This document shows positions 43,069-51,608 of a stretch of 64,000 bases of DNA, piece after piece. How positions within the stretch are numbered: the stretch's first letter is position 1; each line of letters begins with the position of its first letter. Source of the DNA: Desulfovibrio porci (GTDB taxonomy: Bacteria; Desulfobacterota; Desulfovibrionia; Desulfovibrionales; Desulfovibrionaceae); NCBI RefSeq assembly GCF_009696265.1, contig NZ_VUMH01000002.1, forward strand, positions 1 through 64,000, read 5' to 3'. The notes beneath the pieces were generated by a model that was not told the DNA's origin, did no database searches, and worked only from the letters and a program-made list of their open reading frames with translations. A program made the translations under genes and the position numbers.

Positions 43069-43566
43069 ATGGCGCATGTCGTTATTCTGATGGGGTCCAA
43101 ATCCGATGAGGAAAAGGTCAGCCCCTGTGTGGATGTTCTGAAAAGCCTGGGCATTGACTATGTGTTTACCGTGAGTTCGGCCCATCGCACGCCGGAACGC
43201 ACCGAAGCTCTGGTGCGCGACGAGGAGGCCAGGGGCGCGCGGGTCTTCATCTGCGCCGCCGGTATGGCCGCGCATCTGGCCGGGGCCGTGGCCGCGCGCA
43301 CCAGCAGGCCGGTGATCGGCATTCCGGTGTCCGGCGGCGGGCTGGCCGGTATGGACGCGCTTTTCTCCACCGTGCAGATGCCCCCCGGCTTCCCGGTGGC
43401 CACGGTGGCCCTGGACAAGGCCGGGGCGCGCAACGCGGCCTGGCTGGCGGCCCAGATCCTGGCTGTGGCCGATCCCGCCTTGCGGGAAAAAATCGAGGCG
43501 GCCCGCGCCAAAATGCGCGCTGATGTGGAAAAAGCGGGCGAAGAGATCAGTAAGAAATACGCCTGA
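43069..43566 (+). CDS. purE: N5-carboxyaminoimidazole ribonucleotide mutase (PurE class I)
   Basis: 165 aa. [19 protein letters not shown], the SAHRTPERT nucleotide-binding loop with the catalytic histidine, [22 protein letters not shown] and the [21 protein letters not shown] motif are all in place. It converts N5-CAIR to CAIR. Class I PurE normally needs PurK, which is not in this window. Co-transcribed with purD; a strong hairpin at 43593-43626 follows. Confidence 0.94.
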   Translation: MAHVVILMGSKSDEEKVSPCVDVLKSLGIDYVFTVSSAHRTPERTEALVRDEEARGARVFICAAGMAAHLAGAVAARTSRPVIGIPVSGGGLAGMDALFSTVQMPPGFPVATVALDKAGARNAAWLAAQILAVADPALREKIEAARAKMRADVEKAGEEISKKYA

Positions 43567-43592
43567 GCGCGAAGCGCGGGTGTATGTGTGAA

Positions 43593-43626
43593 AAGGCCGC
43601 CGGAGAGCATAATCTCCGGCGGCCTT
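43593..43626 (-). terminator. Strong hairpin between purE and a convergent gene (putative terminator)
   Basis: Perfect 14-bp stem AAGGCCGCCGGAGA (43593-43606) / TCTCCGGCGGCCTT (43613-43626). On the minus strand it continues TTTT, so it fits termination of the zinc-ribbon gene; on the plus strand the T-run is poor. Confidence 0.65.
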
Positions 43627-43652
43627 CTGCCGTCGTAGCGGGAGTGATGGGT

Positions 43653-43955
43653 TCAGGCCGTGCCGTAGTACGGGGGACGGCGCGTTTCCGCCCCGGCGCT
43701 GACCCGGAAAATCTGGACCGTGTACTGGCCCTTGCCGCCGCACATGGGGCAGCCGTCCGTGACCAGCAGGCAGGATGCATCCAGCTCCAGGGGATCGATG
43801 CCCGCCTGTTCCAGAATGCGGGTGGCCCGACCCTGCTCCCACATAACGGGAGAGCCGCAGCGGCCGCATTCCACATAGAGCAGTTCGGGATCATACCCCT
43901 TGGGCGCGAAGAGTCCGGGCTCGGCGTGCGTGATGACTGTGCTTGTATTGCGCAT
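43653..43955 (-). CDS. Small zinc-ribbon-like protein, function unknown
   Basis: 100 aa from ATG 43955 with GGGAGA before it; the longer frame to 44135 is not supported. Two CxxC-type pairs, ECGRCGSPV (~34-42) and DGCPMCGGKGQYTVQ (~74-88), look like a split zinc ribbon; CxxCGGKG resembles DnaJ-type zinc repeats. Between them is a conserved-looking helix EQAGIDPLELDASCLLVT. No transmembrane or signal segment. I do not recognise a named family; a role in binding protein or RNA is possible. Confidence 0.6.
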   Translation of the reverse strand: MRNTSTVITHAEPGLFAPKGYDPELLYVECGRCGSPVMWEQGRATRILEQAGIDPLELDASCLLVTDGCPMCGGKGQYTVQIFRVSAGAETRRPPYYGTA

Positions 43956-44114
43956 GATATTCTCCCGGCAGGCGGCGCGCGCAAGAGACCGCATGGCGTG
44001 GCGCAGTTTTTGCCTGCCTCTTTCAAAATAAGCACGCCGCGCCGCAAGGCAAGTGCGCGGAACCGGCCGCTGTGACGGCTTGCGTTGCGGGGATGAGCCG
44101 ACTACACTGGCTTC

Positions 44115-46088
44115 ATGTCTGAAAATATGCGTCATATCCGTTTATTACCGCCTGAGTTGCGCAATCAGATCGCGGCCGGCGAAGTGGTGGAGCGCCCGGC
44201 CAGCGTGCTCAAGGAACTGGTGGAAAACAGCCTGGACGCCGATGCCGTCCGCGTGGACGTGCGCCTGGACAACGGCGGCCAGAGCCTGATCCGCGTGCAG
44301 GACGACGGCTGCGGCATTGCCGCCGAAGAACTGGAACTTTCCGTCACGCGCCACGCCACTAGCAAGATCACCAGCATGGACGATCTGGAGCGTATCCGTT
44401 CTTACGGCTTCCGGGGCGAGGCCTTGCCGAGCATAGCCTCGGTTTCCCGCTTCCGCATTGTTTCAGCCTGCGGCGGCGCGGCTCATTGTGTGGAAGTGGA
44501 GCACGGCCGTTTGCTGTCGTCAAGCCCGGCGGCGCTGCACAAGGGCACCATTGTGGAGGTGCGCGAGCTTTTTTCCAATATACCAGCCCGTCTTAAATTT
44601 TTAAAGACCCCGGCCACGGAATTCAAGCGCGCCCAGGACTGGCTGGCGCGCCTGGCCCTGGCCCGCGCGGATGTGGGTTTCAGCCTGCATTCCGGCGAGC
44701 GGGAGGTGCTGCGCTTTCTGCCGGATCAGACCCTGCGCGACCGTCTGGCCCTGCTCTGGCCCCGCCTGATCGTGGAGGCCTTGCGCCCCTTCGAGGGGGA
44801 GCGCCACGGCATCCGCGCGCACGGCCTGGCGGCGCTGCCCACGGTGAGCCAGCCGCGCGGGGACCGCATTCTGTTGTTCGTCAACAGCCGTCCGGTGACG
44901 GACAAACGCCTGCTGGCCGCGGTGCGCGAAGCCTACAAGGGCCGTCTGACCAGCCGCGACTATCCGCAGGTGGTCCTTTTTGTGGACATGGATCCGCGTG
45001 AAGTGGACGTCAACGTACACCCGGCCAAGTCCGAAGTGCGCTTCCGGGATGAATCGGCGGTCTTTTCCGCCTGCCTGCACGCCGTGCAAGGCGCGCTGAC
45101 CACCTCTTTCACGGCGGCTCTGCAAGGCTCTGATGCTGATTCCGCCAGCCGTGAGGACGGACCGCTGTTTCCCGCGCCGGAGGCCGCCGGAGAGCGCTCC
45201 GCCCCGGAACCGCCCGCGCCCCGGCCACAGGGCTTCTGGGGCCGCCTGGACAATCCGCCGCTGTTGGCCCGTCCGGAAACTTCGGACGGCACGGACTCCC
45301 CGGCCGAGGGCTGGCGGGTGAGCGCGCCCGCCGGTCAGGGCGCGGCCCCGCGCGTCTTCGTCTCCGCCGAGGAAGAGGCTGCGCCTTATGGGCCGCGCGC
45401 GGCGCAAGCGCTCCCGCCTGAGGATACGGCCGTTCCCATGCCGGACGCGGACTGGCCCGCGCCTGAACCGGAAGCGGCGATCATGCCCGACGCCGTCCCT
45501 GAAACCGCGTCGGAGCCGCGGGAGCGCGACCCCTTGCGGATCGGCCCCTTCGCTTATCTGGGGCAGGCGGCCGACACCTATCTGATTCTGCGCGACGACG
45601 AGGGCGCATTGCTTCTGCTGGACCAGCACGCCGCGCATGAGCGGGTGCTGTATGCGCGCTTGCGCCGGGGCGGATTCGCCGGCACGGGTCAGTGTCTGGC
45701 CCTGCCTCTGGAACTCAATCTGCATCCGGCGGAGCGGGAGCGCTTTCAGGAATTGCGCGACCGTCTGGAAAGCCTGGGTTTCGCCCTGGAATGCGCGGGC
45801 GACGCGCTACTGGTGCGGGCCATGCCGCCCGTGCTTTCGCGCGCCGAGGCCCGCGATTTTCTGCGCGAGGCTCTGGCCGGGCGCAAGGACGACCTGGCGG
45901 GCATGTTCATTTCCATGTCCTGCAAGGGGGCCATCAAGGCCGGGCAACGCCTCACGGACGACGAGGCCGCCGGGCTGCTGCGCCAGTGGCTGGCCACCCC
46001 GGAACGCGAATATTGCCCGCACGGCCGCCCCTGCGTGCTGCGCTGGGACGCGGCGGCCCTGGAAAAACTCTTCAAGCGCCGGCAGTGA
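44115..46088 (+). CDS. mutL: DNA mismatch repair protein MutL
   Basis: 657 aa; ATG 44115 used, ATG 44127 also possible. N-terminal GHKL ATPase: NQIAAGEVVERPASVLKELV, ENSLDADA, DDGCGI, and RHATSKI, YGFRGEALPS. DNA gyrase-like fold and lever follow to ~335. A long Pro/Ala/acidic linker (~345-480) joins the C-terminal dimerisation domain. That domain has the endonuclease-type region LLDQHAAHERVLYARL, SCKGAIKAGQ and EYCPHGRPC. The last Glu of the DQHA(x)2E(x)4E site is Ala here, see findings. It coordinates MutS and strand cleavage in mismatch repair. No mutS is in the window. Confidence 0.95.
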   Translation: MSENMRHIRLLPPELRNQIAAGEVVERPASVLKELVENSLDADAVRVDVRLDNGGQSLIRVQDDGCGIAAEELELSVTRHATSKITSMDDLERIRSYGFRGEALPSIASVSRFRIVSACGGAAHCVEVEHGRLLSSSPAALHKGTIVEVRELFSNIPARLKFLKTPATEFKRAQDWLARLALARADVGFSLHSGEREVLRFLPDQTLRDRLALLWPRLIVEALRPFEGERHGIRAHGLAALPTVSQPRGDRILLFVNSRPVTDKRLLAAVREAYKGRLTSRDYPQVVLFVDMDPREVDVNVHPAKSEVRFRDESAVFSACLHAVQGALTTSFTAALQGSDADSASREDGPLFPAPEAAGERSAPEPPAPRPQGFWGRLDNPPLLARPETSDGTDSPAEGWRVSAPAGQGAAPRVFVSAEEEAAPYGPRAAQALPPEDTAVPMPDADWPAPEPEAAIMPDAVPETASEPRERDPLRIGPFAYLGQAADTYLILRDDEGALLLLDQHAAHERVLYARLRRGGFAGTGQCLALPLELNLHPAERERFQELRDRLESLGFALECAGDALLVRAMPPVLSRAEARDFLREALAGRKDDLAGMFISMSCKGAIKAGQRLTDDEAAGLLRQWLATPEREYCPHGRPCVLRWDAAALEKLFKRRQ

Positions 46089-46115
46089 ATGCGGTGGAGA
46101 GGCCGTTGTGCCCGT

Positions 46116-46460
46116 TCAATGCCCGGCATAATCCAGCACATTATTCAGCGGCGCGGAACTGGTGCGGATGCGGCCCTGCTCGAAGACATGGCGGATAAGC
46201 CGCCAGTTTTCCAGATCCAGCACGTCCAGCTTGCCCTGATGTTCCGGCCGCAGATGCCGGTTCAGGACTTCCAGCGTTTCATCCACGGGAAAATAGACGC
46301 CCTCAAAGGAAAAGCGGGCCATATCGCCCTCGCGGCAGAGCACGGACTCGTCCGTGTCGTCGGGCATGGCCCCGGTGCAGGCCGCTTCCAGATCGGCGTA
46401 GAATGCGTCTGAAACAGGATAGACGTGGCCGTAGACTTTGAGCAGAGGGTCGCGGTTCAC
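46116..46460 (-). CDS. Hypothetical protein
   Basis: 114 aa, starts by four-base overlap (ATGA) with the end of the upstream TPR-like gene, a sign of translational coupling and a real gene. No signal peptide or membrane segment. Mostly alpha-beta, beginning DPLLKVYGHVYPVSDAFYAD and ending NWRLIRHVFEQGRIRTSSAP. No family recognised. Third gene of the operon with the lipoprotein at 47759 and the TPR-like protein. Confidence 0.65.
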   Translation of the reverse strand: MNRDPLLKVYGHVYPVSDAFYADLEAACTGAMPDDTDESVLCREGDMARFSFEGVYFPVDETLEVLNRHLRPEHQGKLDVLDLENWRLIRHVFEQGRIRTSSAPLNNVLDYAGH

Positions 46461-47758
46461 GGCGCGGATTCCTCGGATGTGTCGGTCCCGCGCGTCCCGG
46501 CGTCTTTGGATGTGGCGGGGGACTCACCGGCGGGCGCGGCGAGAAAGGACGGCGGCAGGGTGGCGGGCGCGGGCCGCGCCGGGGTTGCCGTTGCGCCGGT
46601 CCGGCAGTAGTTCTGCGCGCGGGCCACGGCCAGCCCTTCGCAGTCGCCCAGGCCGCAGGCATCCGCGAAGTCCGCGCACATGCCCGGATAGTCGCGGCGC
46701 AGCATGCGCACCGCGCCGCGCGCCCGCAGCCGCCGGGCCAGTTCCGCGCCCTGGGGGGCCGGGCCGGACCGGACGTTGAGGGCCGCGTTAAGATCGTCCT
46801 CGGCCAGAGCCAGCTGTTGCAGCCGCCAATGGGCCAGAGCGCGGATGTAGCGGGCTCTGCCCAGACCGGGAGAAAGGCGCAGGGCTTCCGTGCAGGATTC
46901 CAGGCTTTGCTGGGGCAGGTTGCGCTGCAACTGGGCCTCGGCCAGGAGCAATCGGACCGTGGCGCTGCGCGGAGCCCGCGCGGCCGCCCGCTCCAGCGTG
47001 GCCAGGGCGTCGGCGTCGGTCAGCCAGCCCTCGGGACTGAGATCAAGGGCGACCTGTGCCCGCCAGAGTCCGTCCAGACGCGCGCCCATACGCTCCCAGT
47101 CTTCGGCGCGCCAGAAATCCCGTTCCGTGGCGGGCTCCGCAGCCCCCGCCGTTTTCGCCTCGGCGGCGGAAGAAGGCCCGGGGCTTGGCACATCGTCCTT
47201 TTCAAGACCGCCGGGCCAGTGGCGGTCCATGATTTTCAGAACGTCTCCGGTCTCGCTGATAAGCGCGTGGCGCAGAGCCAGCAATTCGGGATTGCGCAGG
47301 GCCCGGATCAGCTCTTCTCCGGCCTGGGGCCGGGGAGTCAGGCTGAGGGTCACATGCAGCGGAGAGCCCGCGCCGGTCTTTCCGGCCTGCGGGGCGTCGG
47401 CAAGCGGCGGCGCGGCGGCGCGGTAGAGTTGCGCGGCCAGGGCCAGACGTTCCGCCGGAGATACGCCCATGCGGATCTCCCGCCGCCGGGGAAAGGCGGC
47501 CGCGGCGCGGCGCAGGGCGTTAAGCCAGGCCGTGGCCCGGGCGTGCGCCCAGGCGGCGTCGCGGGGCACCGGCGGGGTCACGCGGCGCATCTCCACTTCA
47601 GTGACCGTGGCCAGCTCCAGCTCCGGCGTGAAATCGGCGGCGTCCGCCGGTCCGGCGGAAAGGCCGGGAACAGGCCCGGCCCACGCGCAGGGCGGCGTCC
47701 AGAAGCACAGGGCCAGCGCAAGGGCCGCAAGCCCGAAACGCGAGGCCGTCATGGGCAC
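46457..47758 (-). CDS. Exported tetratricopeptide-like protein
   Basis: 433 aa (an in-frame ATG six bases later is also possible). Sec signal at 1-27 (AALALALCFWTPPCAWAG). Low-complexity alanine-rich stretches alternate with a solenoid region (~255-360: DALATLERAAARAPRSATVR, RLLLAEAQLQRNLPQQSLES, then LSPGLGRARYIRALAHWRLQ) typical of TPR helices. Two cysteines in ADACGLGDCEG suggest a periplasmic disulfide. The C-terminus is Pro/Ala/Thr-rich. It begins where the upstream lipoprotein gene ends, so they form an operon; periplasmic scaffolding is likely. Confidence 0.72.
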   Translation of the reverse strand: MPMTASRFGLAALALALCFWTPPCAWAGPVPGLSAGPADAADFTPELELATVTEVEMRRVTPPVPRDAAWAHARATAWLNALRRAAAAFPRRREIRMGVSPAERLALAAQLYRAAAPPLADAPQAGKTGAGSPLHVTLSLTPRPQAGEELIRALRNPELLALRHALISETGDVLKIMDRHWPGGLEKDDVPSPGPSSAAEAKTAGAAEPATERDFWRAEDWERMGARLDGLWRAQVALDLSPEGWLTDADALATLERAAARAPRSATVRLLLAEAQLQRNLPQQSLESCTEALRLSPGLGRARYIRALAHWRLQQLALAEDDLNAALNVRSGPAPQGAELARRLRARGAVRMLRRDYPGMCADFADACGLGDCEGLAVARAQNYCRTGATATPARPAPATLPPSFLAAPAGESPATSKDAGTRGTDTSEESAP

Positions 47759-48361
47759 CTATTTTTTGGCCTGAATGGTCTGTACGATCTTCTGGGCCAT
47801 GGGCTTCACCAGATCCCGCAGGGTTTCCAGCATGAGGTTTTCCGCGGCCGCGCCCGAGGGCAGGCCGGAGCGGCTCTGGCTGGAGTTCAGCGACTCGCGC
47901 AGCAGGCGACCCTGGCGGTTGGCCAGCACGTAATTGACCCGCAGGTTGGTGGAGAGGTCCGTGGCCGAGGTTTCACGGAGCCAGGCTTCGTCTACCTGGC
48001 CGGTGACCAGATAGTCGGGATTGCCGCTGCGCGCCTGGTTCACATTGAGGGCGAAGGTGACCTGCATGCCGTTGCGGGCCAGTTCGTCGGCCAGCGCCCG
48101 GCTGATCCACCGGGCTACGTCGTCGCCGGTCACAAAGGCGCTCTTGTCGCGGCGCACGCCCAGGGCGGACTGGTCCTGGCGCTTGTCGGCAAAGGTCACC
48201 ACGCTGACGCGCGGAGCGTTGGGGGCCGGCAGCACGGAGGCGTCCAGCGGCGGCGGGGGCAGCAAGCGCACATTGTTGCTAGGCCCGCAGGCCGAAAGCA
48301 GCAGGACTGTCAGCAGGCCGGACAACAGGGCGGCGGTGACGTTACGGCGGGAATGTTTCAT
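47759..48361 (-). CDS. Lipoprotein, YajG/LpoB-like
   Basis: 200 aa. Signal AALLSGLLTVLLLSACGPS with lipobox LSAC, so lipid-anchored, probably in the outer membrane (Gly, not Asp, after the cysteine). The proline-rich tether NVRLLPPPPLDASVL leads into an alpha/beta domain with VSVVTFADKRQDQSALG, DDVARWISRALADELARNGM and YLVTGQVDEAWL, as in YajG/LpoB-type lipoproteins. A role at the envelope, perhaps in peptidoglycan synthesis control, is inferred. First gene of the three-gene minus-strand operon. Confidence 0.75.
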   Translation of the reverse strand: MKHSRRNVTAALLSGLLTVLLLSACGPSNNVRLLPPPPLDASVLPAPNAPRVSVVTFADKRQDQSALGVRRDKSAFVTGDDVARWISRALADELARNGMQVTFALNVNQARSGNPDYLVTGQVDEAWLRETSATDLSTNLRVNYVLANRQGRLLRESLNSSQSRSGLPSGAAAENLMLETLRDLVKPMAQKIVQTIQAKK

Positions 48362-48545
48362 GGCGGCCTCGCGGGGTTCGGAAAAGTTTCAAAATTTTTA
48401 TGATATTCTTTAGATATATCCGGAAAACGGGCGTCTTGCAAGGCAATGCTCCCCATGCTACAGGCTTTGTCGGATTTTCGCACGCGGCGTTTTTTGCCGG
48501 GCTTTCCGATTTGACGCGTCCCGAGGGCGCGGCGCAGGAGCGGTT

Positions 48546-49820
48546 ATGATTGATCTCAAACTGGTGCAGAAGCAGCCGGAAGTGCTGGCCAAGGCCCTGG
48601 CCGACCGGCATTCGGAACTGGACGTCAATGAATTTCTGAGCCTGGACGCCCGCCGCCGGGCCCTGCTCGCGGAAGTGGAGGCCCTCAAGAGCCGGCGCAA
48701 CACCGCCTCCGGCCAAGTCGCGGCCCTGAAGCGCGAAGGCCAGGACGCCGGTCCGCTGCTGGCCGAACTGGGCGGCCTGTCGGACCGCATCAAGGAGCTG
48801 GACGGCCAGACCGCCCAGGCCAAAGCCGATGTGGAAGCCTGGCTCATGCGCGTGCCCAACATCCCGGACGCCTCCGTGCCCGTGGGCCGGGACGAAACGG
48901 AAAACGTGGAAGTGGCCCGCTGGGGAACGCCGCGCGCCTTTGACTTTCCGGCGCGGGAACACGGCGATCTGGGCACGGCCCTGGGGGGGCTGGATTTCGA
49001 GCGCGCCGCGCGTCTCACGGGCAGCCGTTTTGTGGTTTCCCTGGGCTGGGCCGCGCGCCTGGAACGGGCTCTGGTCAACTTTTTCCTCGACCGGCACACC
49101 CGGCACGAGGACTACATCGAAGTCAGCCCGCCCTATATGGTTAACCGGGCCACCATGACCGGCACGGGCCAGTTGCCCAAGTTCGAGGAAGACCTCTTCA
49201 AGCTGCGCGACTGGGAATATTATTTGATCCCCACCGCCGAGGTGCCGCTGACCAATCTGCACGCGGGCGAGGTGCTGGACGAGGCCGACCTGCCGCGCGC
49301 CTACTGCGCGGCCACACCCTGCTTCCGCTCCGAAGCGGGCAGCGCGGGCAAGGACACGCGCGGCATCATCCGCATGCATCAGTTCACCAAGGTGGAGATG
49401 GTCCGTTTTGCCCATCCGGACGACAGCTTCAACCAGCTGGAGCTGATGTGCGGCCATGCCCGGCAGCTGCTGGAGCTGCTGGAACTGCCCTACCGGGTCA
49501 TCACGCTCTGCACCGGCGATATGGGCTTCGGCTCGGCCAAGACCTACGATGTGGAAGTCTGGCTGCCTGCGCAGAACACGTACCGCGAGATTTCCTCCTG
49601 CTCCAACTGTATTGATTTCCAGGCCCGGCGCGCGGACATCCGCTTCAAGCCCAAGGGCGGCAAGACGGCGTTCGTCCACACCCTCAACGGCTCGGGCCTG
49701 CCCACGGGCCGCACCATCGCCGCCATTCTGGAGAACGGGCAGCAAAAGGACGGCAGTGTGGTTCTGCCGAAAGCGCTGGCGCCCTATATGGATGGGACGG
49801 AGGTTATTGAGCCGCGTTAG
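48546..49820 (+). CDS. serS: Serine-tRNA ligase
   Basis: 424 aa, GGAGCGGTT before ATG. The N-terminal coiled-coil arm (~27-105) binds the long variable arm of tRNA-Ser. Class II motifs follow: motif 1 near [11 protein letters not shown], motif 2 [20 protein letters not shown], motif 3 [17 protein letters not shown] with the catalytic arginine. It charges tRNA-Ser, and tRNA-Sec if present. Stands alone with ~180 bp upstream. Confidence 0.97.
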   Translation: MIDLKLVQKQPEVLAKALADRHSELDVNEFLSLDARRRALLAEVEALKSRRNTASGQVAALKREGQDAGPLLAELGGLSDRIKELDGQTAQAKADVEAWLMRVPNIPDASVPVGRDETENVEVARWGTPRAFDFPAREHGDLGTALGGLDFERAARLTGSRFVVSLGWAARLERALVNFFLDRHTRHEDYIEVSPPYMVNRATMTGTGQLPKFEEDLFKLRDWEYYLIPTAEVPLTNLHAGEVLDEADLPRAYCAATPCFRSEAGSAGKDTRGIIRMHQFTKVEMVRFAHPDDSFNQLELMCGHARQLLELLELPYRVITLCTGDMGFGSAKTYDVEVWLPAQNTYREISSCSNCIDFQARRADIRFKPKGGKTAFVHTLNGSGLPTGRTIAAILENGQQKDGSVVLPKALAPYMDGTEVIEPR

Positions 49821-50149
49821 GGCGTGTTTCTGAATCGGTTCTTTTGGCTTCCGGCTGTGTCAGCTATGCTGTCTTTATCCGTACGGCTCACAAGTTCGCC
49901 TGCGGCTAAAGCTCTTTCGCCGCAACGGCTGAAGCGAGTACTATCGTAGCATGCGCTGACGGAACCAATGCCCGTCCATGCCTCCAGGGTGTGCCCCCAT
50001 GCCCTTGGGCATACACAACAAAAATCATTAATTGACTGATATTGCTCAACTTTCATAGAGAAAGCGGGGCAATGCCGCGCTGTTGCCGCGTCCCGCAAAA
50101 CGCGCGGGCGCGCGGCGCTGACAGCGCGAATTCTGCGAGGAGTATGCGG
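49821..50149 (+). promoter_or_regulatory. Leader region before aspA, no gene
   Basis: 329 bp. A small hairpin ATGCCC/GGGCAT at 49999-50012 and GCGAGGAGT just before the aspA start are the only recognisable items. The region presumably carries the aspA promoter, but no clear -35/-10 was identified. Confidence 0.35.
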
Positions 50150-51559
50150 ATGAGCCGTCTGGAACACGACTTTCTCGGTGAGATGTCCATCGCGGACGAT
50201 GTCTATTACGGCATCCAGACCCGCCGGGCCATGGAGAATTTTACCATTTCCGGGATCACGCTGGCGGAATTTCCGGCCATGATCACGGCCCTTGCCCTGG
50301 TCAAGAAGGCGGCGGCCGCGGCCAATATGGAGCTCGGCTGCCTGCCCCACGACGTGGGCGAGGCCATCTGCGCGGCCTGCGACGAGCTGGCGGACGGAAA
50401 GCTGCACGACCAGTTCCCGGTGGACTGCATTCAGGGAGGCGCGGGCACCTCCACCAACATGAACGCCAACGAGGTCATCGCCAACCGCGCCCTGGAGCTG
50501 CTGGGCCATGCCAAGGGCGAGTATGCCTACTGCCACCCCAATAATCATGTGAACTGTTCCCAGTCCACCAATGACGTCTACCCCACCGCCCTGCGCCTGG
50601 CCCTGTACGACAAGCTGGGCGGCCTGCTGGCTGACATGGCGCATTTGCGGCGGGGTTTTGAGATCAAGGCCGAAGAGTTCGCCGAGGTGCTCAAAATGGG
50701 GCGGACCCAGTTGCAGGACGCCGTGCCCATGACCCTGGGACAGGAGTTCGGGGCCTATGCCACGACTCTCGGCGAGGACATGCTGCGCCTGCGGGAGGCG
50801 CGGAAACTGCTGCTGGAGATCAATCTGGGGGCCACGGCCATCGGCACGGGCATCAACGCGCCCGAGGGCTATGCCGCGCTGGCCACGGAGAAACTGGCCC
50901 GCTTCAGCGGCCTTCCGGTGGTGCTTTCCGCCAATCTCATCGAAGCCACCTGGGATACCGGCGGCTATGTGCAGATTTCCGGCGTGCTCAAACGCATCGC
51001 GGTCAAGCTTTCCAAAGTCTGCAACGACCTGCGCCTGCTGTCCTCCGGGCCGCGCGCGGGCCTCAATGAAATCAACCTGCCGCGCCTTCAGCCGGGTTCG
51101 TCCATTATGCCGGGCAAGGTCAACCCGGTCATCCCCGAAGTGGTCAATCAGGTGGCGTTCGACATCATCGGCAAGGACGTGACCATTACCCTGGCCGCCG
51201 AAGCCGGTCAGCTTGAGCTCAATGTCATGGAGCCGATCATCGCCTTCAACCTGTTTACCGGCATCCGCCGCCTGGGCAACGCCTTTCGCGCGCTCCAGGA
51301 TCGCTGCGTGGCCGGGATCACGGCCAACAGCGAGCATTGCCGGGAACTGGTGGAAGGGAGCATCGGCATCATCACCGCGCTCAATCCCTATATCGGCTAT
51401 GAGAATTCGGCGTCCGTGGCCAAAGAGGCACTGGAGAGCGGCGGCTCGGTGGTGGATATCGTGCTGGCCCGGAAGCTGTTGAGCCGGGAACAGCTCGACG
51501 CCCTGCTTCAGCCGGAGAAAATGGCCCGTCCGTCTTCAGCCGCGCCCCAAAAGCCGTAA
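50150..51559 (+). CDS. aspA: Aspartate ammonia-lyase
   Basis: 469 aa from ATG 50150, with AGGAG seven bases ahead; ATG 50144 is too close to the ribosome site. Fumarase/aspartase blocks: LHDQFPVDCIQGGAGTSTNM, NCSQSTNDVYPTAL, GRTQLQDAVPMTLGQEF and the signature GSSIMPGKVNPVIPEVV with the catalytic serine loop. It removes ammonia from aspartate to give fumarate. Aspartase is preferred over fumarase because of the neighbours: a NhaC antiporter and isoaspartyl dipeptidase form the same operon. Fumarate could then serve as electron acceptor. Confidence 0.93.
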   Translation: MSRLEHDFLGEMSIADDVYYGIQTRRAMENFTISGITLAEFPAMITALALVKKAAAAANMELGCLPHDVGEAICAACDELADGKLHDQFPVDCIQGGAGTSTNMNANEVIANRALELLGHAKGEYAYCHPNNHVNCSQSTNDVYPTALRLALYDKLGGLLADMAHLRRGFEIKAEEFAEVLKMGRTQLQDAVPMTLGQEFGAYATTLGEDMLRLREARKLLLEINLGATAIGTGINAPEGYAALATEKLARFSGLPVVLSANLIEATWDTGGYVQISGVLKRIAVKLSKVCNDLRLLSSGPRAGLNEINLPRLQPGSSIMPGKVNPVIPEVVNQVAFDIIGKDVTITLAAEAGQLELNVMEPIIAFNLFTGIRRLGNAFRALQDRCVAGITANSEHCRELVEGSIGIITALNPYIGYENSASVAKEALESGGSVVDIVLARKLLSREQLDALLQPEKMARPSSAAPQKP

Positions 51560-51608
51560 GAGCCCGGCCCGCGCCGTCGCAAGGCTCAACATGTCCGGAG
51601 GACATCCC

